In this document: piece after piece, positions 8,389-16,874 of the stretch
How the letters are laid out: each line of letters opens with the position of its first letter
Numbering within the stretch: the first letter of the stretch is position 1
Assembly: GCF_900156495.1 (NCBI RefSeq)
Contig: NZ_FTNT01000014.1
Coordinates: 1-64,000 of the forward strand
From: Williamsia sterculiae
GTDB taxonomy: Bacteria; Actinomycetota; Actinomycetes; Mycobacteriales; Mycobacteriaceae
Direction: 5' to 3'
DNA: 64,000 bases
Translations under genes and position numbers: made by a program
Notes under the pieces: generated by a model
What the model was told of the DNA's origin: nothing
What the model saw: only the letters and a program-made list of their open reading frames with translations
The model's database searches: none

Positions 8389-9084
8389 TCACGACCGAAG
8401 TATCGGCGGGTGCAGCGTGGTCGCCGATCCGGCCCGATACAGCTGCGCGTGGCGCCCTCGCGATCCGTTGGACGCCGTCTTTCCCTCGATGGGGTGAACG
8501 AAATCGGGGGTCGCCAGCACTTTGCGACGGAAGTTCGCGCGGTCCCAGGTGGTGCCCCACACCGTCTCGTACACGGTCTGCAGGTCGCGCATGGTGAAGC
8601 GTTGCCCCACGAACTGGGTTGCCAGTGTCGAGTATTCGAGTTTCGCGCGAACGCGCTCGAGCGCGTCGACGATGATTTAATGATGGTTGAAGGCGATGCG
8701 ATCAGGCAGCTCGTCGACGGGAATCCACGTCGCATCGTCGGCGTCGGTACCCGCGACCGGATCGGGAAGATCTGGTGCGAACGCCGCGTACGCCACCGAG
8801 ACCACCCGCATCCGCGGGTCGCGGTCGGGTGACCCGTATGTCGCCAGCTGTTCGATGTGCCCGGTGAACAACTCGACCCCGGTTTCTTCGACCAGCTCTC
8901 TCGACGCCGCGTCATCGACCGATTCCGCCGCCCGCACAAAGCCCCCGGGCAGAGCCGCGTCCCCACGAAACGGCTCCTCGCCGCGGGTGATCATCAGGAG
9001 GCAGAGGCGGCGTTGCCGGATGGTGAGGATGGCGAGGTCGACCGTGACAGCGAACGACGGAAAAGCGGAAGGGTCATACGTCAT
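8389..9084 (-). pseudogene. NrtR-like NUDIX transcriptional regulator, interrupted by in-frame TAA
   Basis: Starting at ATG 9084, the frame encodes a NUDIX domain ('ALPGGFVRAAESVDDAASRELVEETGV', the NUDIX box, about residues 43-69). It then reaches TAA at 8677-8679 and continues in the same frame with the winged-helix half: 'IIVDALERVRAKLEYSTLATQF' and 'FTMRDLQTVYETVWGTTWDRANFRRKV', which is the usual NrtR C-terminus, ending at 8389. The continuation keeps frame and family homology, so one nonsense codon (for example GAA to TAA) has cut the gene. NrtR proteins bind NAD-metabolism operators and sense ADP-ribose. The start overlaps the stop of the NadR-like gene by 4 nt (ATGA). A sequencing error is the main alternative. 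Confidence 0.8.
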
Positions 9085-10064
9085 TGCATCACCGCCGGTG
9101 GTGCGAAGGTGGCTCGATGCGCCAGGGCGCGGCCGACGACGCGCGTCGCCAGGTCGAGTCGGTCGTCGAGACTGCCGGTCAGCAATACCCACGAACGTCC
9201 GTGGCGGGTGAGGGCCTCGACGAACCAGTCGGTCATCTCCGCTCGTATGTGCTCGCCGTCGCGGATGCCGTCCTGGACGAACGGGACATCCCGGTGATCG
9301 GTGACCAGGTAGATGCTCCCGCGGTGGGGTGCTTCAGGTCGGGCGAAGTGGCTCTGCGGGCCGAGGTAGCGGTGTTCCCAGACGGTGGTCGCGAAAGAAT
9401 CGGTGTCACAGACGAGTAGCGGTGACCCGTCGTGCGCGGCGGCATCCTCGCGGGCCTGCTGGGTGTGGGCGATGTGCGCGAAGTCGGCACCGGTCCAGGT
9501 CACGTCGGAGAGGTCGGTGTCGGGATCCGCTTGCCGTAGCGCTGCGAGTTTCGCGATGGTTGCCTCACGGCCGTACTCGGCCACTCATCGGGTTGGCGCC
9601 CAGACGCCACCGCGGTCTCGGAATCGTCGCGCGAGGGCGCGACTGACCGTCGTCGTCCCTGTCGACTCTGAGCCCAGAACCACCGCACGGGTGGTGAGTG
9701 CGGCGCGCGCGGGGACGTCCAGGTGGTGCCAATTGCCGGCGAGGTCGGCGCGGCACGCGGTGCCGGAGATGGGTAAGGCACGGCGGTCGGGGTCGACGGA
9801 GACATGCTCCGCGTGGAACCAGCGGGCCAGTTCTGGACCGTAGGATTCGCTGCTGACCACCACGTCGATCGGGTCGGTGGTGACCGTGCGCACGGCTGCC
9901 CGCATACAGGCGACCTGCGCGGCCCACACGGTGGTCGAGGTCAGATCGACGGGAGCGTCGCACCGGATGCCGGTGACGGTCACATTCGGGTCGTCGCGGT
10001 GCGATTCGTTCAGCCACGCCACCCGATCCGACAGCGGGATCGTCTCGAGACAGAACTCGAGGGA
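9081..10064 (-). pseudogene. NadR-like bifunctional NMN adenylyltransferase / ribosylnicotinamide kinase, truncated and interrupted
   Basis: Two consecutive minus-strand frames in the same phase: 10022-9585 ('VTGIRCDAPVDLTSTTVWAAQVACMRAAVRTV', '...TRAVVLGSESTGTTTVSRALARRF', a P-loop 'GSESTGTTT') and 9584-9081 ('VAEYGREATIAKLAALR...TWTGADFAHIAHTQ...PLLVCDTDSFATTVWE'). They are separated only by TGA at 9585-9587, exactly where the family has Trp before 'VAEYGRE' (TGG to TGA). The open frame reaches only 10064; TAA at 10065-10067 lies just before 'SLEFCLETIPLSDRVAWLNESHRDD', so the N-terminal region with the nucleotidyltransferase (H/T)xGH motif is missing. Probably inactivated. Its 5' end coincides with the left edge of the defence island. 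Confidence 0.78.
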
Positions 10065-10166
10065 TTAGCCAGGGTTGTTCGAGAGCCCTCGATCTGGCTG
10101 AGCAGGTGGCCGATGCTGCGCTGGTGTTCCGCCACCCCGCGAAAGATGGAGGTTAAGCCGCGATTG

Positions 10167-10202
10167 TCGGTATCGCCACCTATCCTTTCGGTACCGCCAC
10201 CT
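10167..10202. promoter_or_regulatory. Two 15-bp direct repeats, 21 bp apart, upstream of the helicase operon
   Basis: TCGGTATCGCCACCT at 10167-10181 and TCGGTACCGCCACCT at 10188-10202 differ at one base and start 21 bp apart, i.e. two helical turns. They lie 35 nt before the TTG start of the giant helicase. The spacing suits an activator or repressor bound on one face of the DNA. No regulator gene is adjacent, so the binding protein is unknown. Confidence 0.5.
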
Positions 10203-10236
10203 TCGCTCGGCGGCTATCGAAGATTGGAGTCACCGT

Positions 10237-13200
10237 TTGTCGGTCACGGGCAACCGCGGGGATGTCGCGGGACGCGTCACCCGGCTGATGGAGTTCCTCC
10301 ACGAGGTGGTGAAGGCTCGAAGCACTCCCATCTTGGACACGCGCAAGCATCTCAAGACAATGCCGATCCAGAGTGACTCGATTACCGCGCTCCTGGTCGA
10401 CGACGCCTCGGCGGGGGACGTGATGCTACGGGTCCAGAGGGTCGACCTTGACGAACCGCCGCGACTGCCCGCCATCCTGGCGGGCCGTGTCGAAGGAAGT
10501 ATCGGAAATTCATCTGCGACCCTCCGGCTACTCGAGGGGGAGAGCGACGTCGGCCCCGCATACGACCGGTGGATTTCGACATGGAATGCCTGGGCCGCCG
10601 CTGATCGCGCGCGCCGTCCACTGGCGAATCTGCGCGCTGATCTGCTCTGGGCTCTGCAAGAACTCCAGTCACGGCCGGAGTCGATCGAACTGGTGGTGGC
10701 AGCAGGTCGACTTAGGCTGCCTGGCGGCGCCGACTGGTCAGTGAACATTCACGTCGTAACGCAATCAGCGGTGATCGAGCGCGATGATCACTCCGGTGAC
10801 ATCGTTGTTCGGCTCGACGATGAGTCGACTCCGCGGCTCGAAGACACCCAGCTCTTCGCGTCCGCGAGCTACTTCGATGGCAGTGGGTCACGCGCCATCA
10901 ACTCAGCGCTGCGGGACGCCGTGTTTTCGCCCATCGACCCCGCCATCGACGGCGTACTTAAGGACTGGTCAAGTCGTGCGATCACTCTCAAGGTTGAGGT
11001 TAATGGCGGTGACGACCTCGATCCCAGCCGCTGCCGCCTCGACACTGCACCCGCGCTCATTGTCCGACGTCGAGGCGACTATGCCCTCTTGGACTACTAC
11101 GAGCGCATAGTCCAGGGTCTTAAGGACAGTGGTACTGAAGTACCACTGGGGCTCGCACAGCTCATCGAGGCGTTTGAGCCCGAGCAGCGAATTGCCGCGC
11201 TAGCGAATGTCGCAGCGGGTTCGACGAGCTTTACGCAGCCGCCGCTGTTCCCCCTCCCTGCCAACGAAGAGCAGCGCCAGATCATCGAGCGCCTGGCTAC
11301 CGACAGTGGCGTGGTGGTAGAGGGCCCCCCAGGAACGGGTAAGACCCACACCATCGCTAACCTGGTGAGTGCGCTCCTCGCTCGGGGTCAACGAGTGCTC
11401 GTCACTAGCGAAAAAGCCCAAGCGCTCCGGGTGTTGCGGGACAAATTGCCGCCGGAGATGCAGGAGTTGTGCATCTCTGTCACGTCTGGCACTCCAGCAG
11501 AGAAGTCGGCGCTCAAGAAGAGCATCAACGAGATGGCGACGCGCAAATCCGGATTCAACAAAGCAGCGTCGATGCGGCGTATTGACGAACTCGTAGAAGA
11601 CCGGGGGCGAGCGCTACGCAAGCGGGCCAAGCTGCTCTCGGATATCCACGCGCTGCGCGAAGCGGAGACGGTCAACAATCCTGAGATCGCGTTCGGCTAC
11701 CAGGGAACAGCAGCGGCCATCGCGCGGCAGGTCGCCGAGCTACAGTCGCGATTCGAGTGGATGCCGGAGTCGGTCCTGACCGATGAATGTCCACTGTCGA
11801 CCGACGAACTCCTCGATCTGCTCGAGCTTGCTTCGACCCGCAGCAAGTCCAGAATCCGCCGCCTGAACGAATCGCTCCCCGATGTGGCAGGTCTGTTCCC
11901 TGATGCGGACGTGCTGATCCGATGGTGCGACGACCTCGTTGGGGCCGCGCCAGCTGAACAAGGTGACGGTCAGAGTTCAGCGCTGCGCGCGCTGGTTGAC
12001 GGCGCTGATCATGAGGCTCTCGACGAGCTCAAAGAAGGGTTCTCTCGCCTTCAAGATGCGCTAGTCCCGATCCAGCACGCGCCTGCACAGGTCGGGGCAC
12101 TTGCTAATGAGGTGTTATCCCAGCGGAATGAGTATTCTTGGTCCAAGACCAAAGCCCTCGGCGGGTACCTAACCAATGCCATTCAGGCCGACCGAGAGGT
12201 TGGCGCCGCGCAGGTCACGGCTCCAGTTGTGACCGCAGTCGCGACCCGTGCCTACCTAATGCTGGCTAACACTTTGGCTACGGGCGAGAAGTGGCACGGC
12301 AGGTTTGGTAAGTCGCCGGCCCAGAGGGGCGTCGAGAATCTAGGTCCTATCGCACAGGTCGACGGTGAGGATGCGATTTCAGCTCAGTCCGCACGAATCG
12401 TTGCTATGCATCTGACTGCTCACGAATGCCTTTGGTCAGCCGAAAAGCTGCTTGTAGACCTCGACTACCCGCTGAGACGATTTGAGTCGCGTACGGCACG
12501 AATTAATCAGCTGCGCAACGCAGTACGGGATGTCGCCAGCATCGACTGCCTCTTTGATACTGCACAAGTACTTAATCAACGTTTACGCGCAAAAGGTCTG
12601 GCGGCACTGCCACTGACGAGCATGAAGTACGTCGACTCGACAGTGCGTGGTCTCGGGTTGGTTCTCGCTGAAGAGCGCAGACGGCACGCACGCGAGAATC
12701 TCGAACAGCTTGCATCGGCAGTCGCGACAACTCTAGGACAGGCGAACTCGGCCGAGGCGGCACTGCTGCAGCCGTGCATACTGCATGGCGAGTACCGGTA
12801 CATATCCCATGCGCGCGAGGCGTACTCCGCAGCGCAATCGGAACAGGCGGAGGAGCGCCGTTACGTCGCGCTGCGTGATCGCATGGCAGCCGCGAATCCC
12901 TCTCTTGCTGAGGAACTGACGAGAAGAGGCGCAATTGAACTTTGGCGCGACCGAATCGCTGGCCTGTCGGCCGCATGGGCGTGGCGGCGTGCGGCGATGT
13001 GGATTGCCGAAAACATTGGCGGCGACGCGGGGGTCGCACTCAATGCGCAACTTGACTCAACCGACCGCGAAATCAGCTTCTTAACGTCGCAACTAGCCGC
13101 GGCGCAGGCGTGGTACAGCTGCCTGCAGCAGATGACTGCCGGCCACCAGCAGGCCTTGCAGGCCTATCGCGACCATGTCACGAATGTTGGGAAGGGGACT

Positions 13201-15150
13201 GGCAAGCATGCCGAGCGCTACCGAGTTGCAGCGCGAGCGGCAATGCAAGAAGCGCAGACTGCAGTCCCAGCCTGGATCATGCCGATTAAAGAAGTGCTTG
13301 GATCCATACCGCCGCAGGCCAACATTTTCGACGTGGTCATCCTCGATGAGGCTAGCCAGGTCGACATCACAGGAATCTTCCTGCTGTCGCTCGCGCCACG
13401 CGTCATCGTAGTGGGAGACGACATGCAATGTGCACCAAGTGAAGTCAGCAGCGGTGCGCTAGAACCAATATTTGAACGGCTCGACAACTACCTGCCAGAT
13501 GTCCCTATACATCTGAGGCAGGGCTTTACCCCTCGGTCGAGCATCTTCACCTTGCTCCGATCCCGTTTCGGAACAGTCATTCGGCTACGCGAGCACTTCC
13601 GCTGTATGCCTGAGATCATCAACTGGTCCAGCAACCAGTTCTACCGCGACGCCCCGCTAGTTCCTGTTCGCCAATTTGGCGCTGACCGACTTCGACCGCT
13701 GTGCTGCGTTCACGTCCAGGACGGTTACACCGATGGCAGTAACCAGTCGATCAGGAACGTCCCTGAGGCTAAGGCGATCGTCGACCAGATCGAACACTGC
13801 GTTGCGGACCCCGCATACGCAGGCAAGACTTTCGGCGTCGTAGTTCTGCAGGGGACAGCGCAGGTCGATATCATCAACAGTGAACTCTTGCAGCGGCTGG
13901 ACCCCGACGAGCGGGAGCGTCGTCGAATCCGGGTCGGCAATCCACCGGACTTCCAAGGCGACGAGCGTCACGTCATGTTTCTGTCGCTAGTCGTCGCCCA
14001 CGAAACGTCGTTCATGTCCCAAACGAGGACCGAAATGCAGCGACGTTACAACGTGGCCGCATCGCGCGCTCAGGACCAGATGTGGCTGTTCCATTCGGTG
14101 ACCCCGGCAAGACTCAAAGAAGGCGACCTTCGCAGATCTCTACTGCAGTACATGCTGTCGACATCACCGGTCCCCGCGCCGCCCATGCCGCAGAGCGTTT
14201 CTCGCGACTCTCGACATGAGCAGTTCGACAGCCTATTCGAGCAGCGAATTTTCTTGGAGATCACGGCGCGCGGGTATCACGTCAATCCGCAGGTCGAAGT
14301 CAACAGTCGAAGAATTGATCTCGTGGTCACCGGTGCGGGTGGAAAGCTCGCGGTCGAATGCGACGGCGACGCGTGGCACAGCACGCCCGAACAGCAACGT
14401 GCCGATCTCGATCGGGAGCGCGAACTGCGTCGATGCGGATGGGAATTCTGGCGGGTTAGGGAGTCGGCGTACTACATCGACCCGGTCAGCTCGATGGCTG
14501 GGCTGTGGCAGGCCCTCGACGCCCGAGGTATCGCGCCGGGCGGACTCGAGGATTATCCCGCTGCTGACGATAAGGTTGCTTGGCAACCCGTTGGACTACC
14601 GCCGGACGACGGAACTACATCTATGGACGACGCCCTTGACGACATATCATCGGGTGACGCGCGCGTCGAGTGGCCAGGCGACGCTGAAATTTTGAACGTT
14701 GAGAGTCCGCCTGTGGCCGTCGTGGTAGAGACTGCCCTTCCGCCATCGATTGCCGAAGAAGGCAGCGCTGTGGAGGAGCACCCAGTTCTACCCGCGGAAG
14801 TTGCGAACGCGCCGGAGGTGCCCCTACAGACATCGGTCGGAAGAGAAGGTCATTATCCGTTAGGTGCCTGGGAGATAGTCGCCGATTCTGATCTGCCACA
14901 ACGCTCCAGTCACTTCGCGGCAGCGCCTTCCCGCGCTGACGGGTTGGGTGGCCGACATCCAGATTCCATTCTGCAACTCCTCGTTGCAGCGGCGTGGCAC
15001 CGGGAGGTCACGGTAGAGCGCGCCATGACGATCAGCCAGTTGGACGAAGAGCGGACCTTGGCGCTGCTTGCGGACGCCGAAAAGGCCGGGAAACTGGCCC
15101 GAGTCACGACGAAGTCCGGAAAGACTTGGATTATGGCGCAGTCGAAGTGA
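10237..15150 (+). CDS. Giant SF1 (COG1112/DNA2-like) helicase with C-terminal DUF559/Vsr-like nuclease
   Basis: 1637 residues from TTG 10237, with GGAG 7 nt upstream. An N-terminal region of unknown fold (1-330) precedes the helicase. Walker A 'GPPGTGKT' is at 363-370, followed by 'HTIANLVSALLARGQRVLVTSEKAQAL'. A long helical insert (about 450-1000) separates it from motif II 'VVILDEASQVD' near 1032, 'VVGDDMQCAPSEV', 'FRCMPEIINW' and the late motifs 'FQGDERHVMFLSLV' and 'YNVAASRAQDQMWLF'. Residues about 1333-1415 form a PD-(D/E)XK-type DUF559/Vsr-like nuclease ('RRIDLVV', 'AVECDGDAWH', 'ERELRRCGWEFWRV'). The last 65 residues look like a winged helix. Its stop overlaps the next gene (GTGA). 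Enzymes of this build are common in defence islands; substrate unknown. Confidence 0.88.
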   Translation: MSVTGNRGDVAGRVTRLMEFLHEVVKARSTPILDTRKHLKTMPIQSDSITALLVDDASAGDVMLRVQRVDLDEPPRLPAILAGRVEGSIGNSSATLRLLEGESDVGPAYDRWISTWNAWAAADRARRPLANLRADLLWALQELQSRPESIELVVAAGRLRLPGGADWSVNIHVVTQSAVIERDDHSGDIVVRLDDESTPRLEDTQLFASASYFDGSGSRAINSALRDAVFSPIDPAIDGVLKDWSSRAITLKVEVNGGDDLDPSRCRLDTAPALIVRRRGDYALLDYYERIVQGLKDSGTEVPLGLAQLIEAFEPEQRIAALANVAAGSTSFTQPPLFPLPANEEQRQIIERLATDSGVVVEGPPGTGKTHTIANLVSALLARGQRVLVTSEKAQALRVLRDKLPPEMQELCISVTSGTPAEKSALKKSINEMATRKSGFNKAASMRRIDELVEDRGRALRKRAKLLSDIHALREAETVNNPEIAFGYQGTAAAIARQVAELQSRFEWMPESVLTDECPLSTDELLDLLELASTRSKSRIRRLNESLPDVAGLFPDADVLIRWCDDLVGAAPAEQGDGQSSALRALVDGADHEALDELKEGFSRLQDALVPIQHAPAQVGALANEVLSQRNEYSWSKTKALGGYLTNAIQADREVGAAQVTAPVVTAVATRAYLMLANTLATGEKWHGRFGKSPAQRGVENLGPIAQVDGEDAISAQSARIVAMHLTAHECLWSAEKLLVDLDYPLRRFESRTARINQLRNAVRDVASIDCLFDTAQVLNQRLRAKGLAALPLTSMKYVDSTVRGLGLVLAEERRRHARENLEQLASAVATTLGQANSAEAALLQPCILHGEYRYISHAREAYSAAQSEQAEERRYVALRDRMAAANPSLAEELTRRGAIELWRDRIAGLSAAWAWRRAAMWIAENIGGDAGVALNAQLDSTDREISFLTSQLAAAQAWYSCLQQMTAGHQQALQAYRDHVTNVGKGTGKHAERYRVAARAAMQEAQTAVPAWIMPIKEVLGSIPPQANIFDVVILDEASQVDITGIFLLSLAPRVIVVGDDMQCAPSEVSSGALEPIFERLDNYLPDVPIHLRQGFTPRSSIFTLLRSRFGTVIRLREHFRCMPEIINWSSNQFYRDAPLVPVRQFGADRLRPLCCVHVQDGYTDGSNQSIRNVPEAKAIVDQIEHCVADPAYAGKTFGVVVLQGTAQVDIINSELLQRLDPDERERRRIRVGNPPDFQGDERHVMFLSLVVAHETSFMSQTRTEMQRRYNVAASRAQDQMWLFHSVTPARLKEGDLRRSLLQYMLSTSPVPAPPMPQSVSRDSRHEQFDSLFEQRIFLEITARGYHVNPQVEVNSRRIDLVVTGAGGKLAVECDGDAWHSTPEQQRADLDRERELRRCGWEFWRVRESAYYIDPVSSMAGLWQALDARGIAPGGLEDYPAADDKVAWQPVGLPPDDGTTSMDDALDDISSGDARVEWPGDAEILNVESPPVAVVVETALPPSIAEEGSAVEEHPVLPAEVANAPEVPLQTSVGREGHYPLGAWEIVADSDLPQRSSHFAAAPSRADGLGGRHPDSILQLLVAAAWHREVTVERAMTISQLDEERTLALLADAEKAGKLARVTTKSGKTWIMAQSK

Positions 15151-16874
15151 CCACGAGTACTCTTGTATCTGGAACTTTGCGGGCGTGGCAGCAGGAGGCC
15201 CTCGACCGGTGGAATAAGTGTGACCGCCGCGCCGTGGTGGAGGCGGTGACGGGTACTGGCAAGACGACTCTCGGGATCCACGCTGCGGCTGACGCACTGG
15301 ACAGAGGTCTGTCGGTTTTGGTGGCAGTTCCGGGGAACGAGCTGGTCAATCAATGGCACCGCGCAATCGGTGCAGCGCTGCCGAGTGCTCGCGTGGGCAG
15401 GAGGGGGGACGGCTACCGAGACACCTTTTCAGATCACGACATTATTGTCAGCACAGTGCATTCGGCTATCACACGTTCCGCGCCCCGTCCGTCGGGACCA
15501 GCACTCCTTGTGGCAGATGAGGTTCACCGCTACGGTGCGTCTTCGTTTTCACGGCTCCTATCCGACGACTACAACGAACGACTCGGTCTGACAGCGACAT
15601 TCGAGAGATCAGACAACGGAGTGGCAGAGCACCTGTTGCCGTACTTCAAGAACGTGCTCTTCGGCTGTGACTACCTACGCGGCAGGTCGGACGGAGTTCT
15701 TGCGCCGGTGAGGGTGATGTTGGTAGCGGTCCCGCTGACGCCCGACGAGCAATCGCGCTACTCGAACCTCGATGAGATAGCAAAGAAGGAACGCTTTCTC
15801 CTCACCACGAAATACGGATGTCGAGCCGAACCGTTTGGGCACTTCATGCTTGACGTGCAGACGGTGAGTGACGGACTGCCTGCCGACCCCGCGACGAGAT
15901 CCGCGTGGACGTATCTGCAGGCATTCTCGCGGCGGCGCGAGTTGCTCGCTCAAACCCAAGGCAAGGTAGACGCGCTCCGGTCGTTGGCGCCTGTCCTCCG
16001 TGCGGGCGGCCGGACCCTAGCGTTCTCCGAGACCAAGCAGTCGGCGCAAATTGCAGCAGAGACGCTGTTGGACGAGGGAGTTCTGGCCGCGCCATACACA
16101 AGTGACCTGAAACCGCGGGATCGAATTCAGCTATTAGACGCGTTCCGGTTCGGTGAAATGACGGCGTTGGTTGCTCCGAAGGTTCTCGACGAAGGAGTCG
16201 ATGTCCCCGAGGCCGATGTTGGAATCATTCTGGCCAGCAGTAAATCCCGACGACAGATGATTCAACGGATGGGTCGGATCATCCGACCCAAGGCGGACGG
16301 TAGGACCGCCTCATTTCTCGTCTTCTTCGCCCGAGGAACATCAGAAGATCCTGCTAATGGTGCACACGAGACGTTCCTCGAAGATCTCACCGCGATCGCA
16401 GAGGAAGTCCTAGATGTCGCCGCAATAGATGCGGTGGATCATTTAGCTGATTGGCTTCGCGTCAAGGTGACGCAGACGGAGCCGGAAGCGCTCGTGGATA
16501 ACGACGTTCGACCCGTGTCGCTGCCGATTGCAGAACGGCTGGTGCACGAGCGAGTCAACGACTCTGTTGACGATCAACCTCTTGCGGAGGGCGAACACAT
16601 CCGCGCAGTCATCCAAAGTGTTGGGGCGAGACCGGGTCAACGCAGCGTCGACATTGTTCTAAGCTGTCTCGGTTCTCTGCCGCCGGATCAGGTGGCTGTG
16701 CTCTTGCTTCGGTACGGTCTCGCAGGTGACGCACCTGCCGCGTACACCGACATCGCAGCAATATTTTCCACCACAACAGGCGAAGTTAAGCATATAGAGC
16801 AGCGAGCAGTGGAAGCGCTGTCACAAGGCCCGGAAGCAGACATACTCTTGGCGAGTGGAGCGGTCAACGAATGA
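15147..16874 (+). CDS. SF2 DEAD/DEAH-type helicase with sigma-70 region-4-like C-terminus
   Basis: 575 residues from GTG 15147, overlapping the upstream stop by 4 nt. Helicase motifs: 'TGTGKTTLGIHAA' near 35-47, 'LLVADEVHRYG' near 123, 'LGLTATF' near 147, 'LDEGVDVPEADVGI' and 'QRMGRIIRP' near 350-385. The extra C-terminus (about 505-560) reads 'LGSLPPDQVAVLLLRYGL', then 'YTDIAAIFSTTTGEVKHIEQRAVEAL', very close to the pattern of sigma-70 region 4 (L-P-x-x-x-x-x-V-L-x-L-R-Y-G-L ... I-x-x-x-x-x-V-T-x-x-x-V-x-x-I-E-x-R-A-L). It may therefore bind a -35-like DNA element or serve as a docking helix-turn-helix. ATGA overlap with the third gene. Helicase assignment firm, sigma-4 likeness by eye. Confidence 0.88.
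   Translation: MTTSTLVSGTLRAWQQEALDRWNKCDRRAVVEAVTGTGKTTLGIHAAADALDRGLSVLVAVPGNELVNQWHRAIGAALPSARVGRRGDGYRDTFSDHDIIVSTVHSAITRSAPRPSGPALLVADEVHRYGASSFSRLLSDDYNERLGLTATFERSDNGVAEHLLPYFKNVLFGCDYLRGRSDGVLAPVRVMLVAVPLTPDEQSRYSNLDEIAKKERFLLTTKYGCRAEPFGHFMLDVQTVSDGLPADPATRSAWTYLQAFSRRRELLAQTQGKVDALRSLAPVLRAGGRTLAFSETKQSAQIAAETLLDEGVLAAPYTSDLKPRDRIQLLDAFRFGEMTALVAPKVLDEGVDVPEADVGIILASSKSRRQMIQRMGRIIRPKADGRTASFLVFFARGTSEDPANGAHETFLEDLTAIAEEVLDVAAIDAVDHLADWLRVKVTQTEPEALVDNDVRPVSLPIAERLVHERVNDSVDDQPLAEGEHIRAVIQSVGARPGQRSVDIVLSCLGSLPPDQVAVLLLRYGLAGDAPAAYTDIAAIFSTTTGEVKHIEQRAVEALSQGPEADILLASGAVNE

Noticed and set aside
8677-9587. Programmed stop-codon readthrough or recoding at TAA 8677 and TGA 9585
   Set aside because: No selenocysteine or readthrough signal is apparent; the family has ordinary residues there, so simple nonsense mutation or sequence error is more likely.
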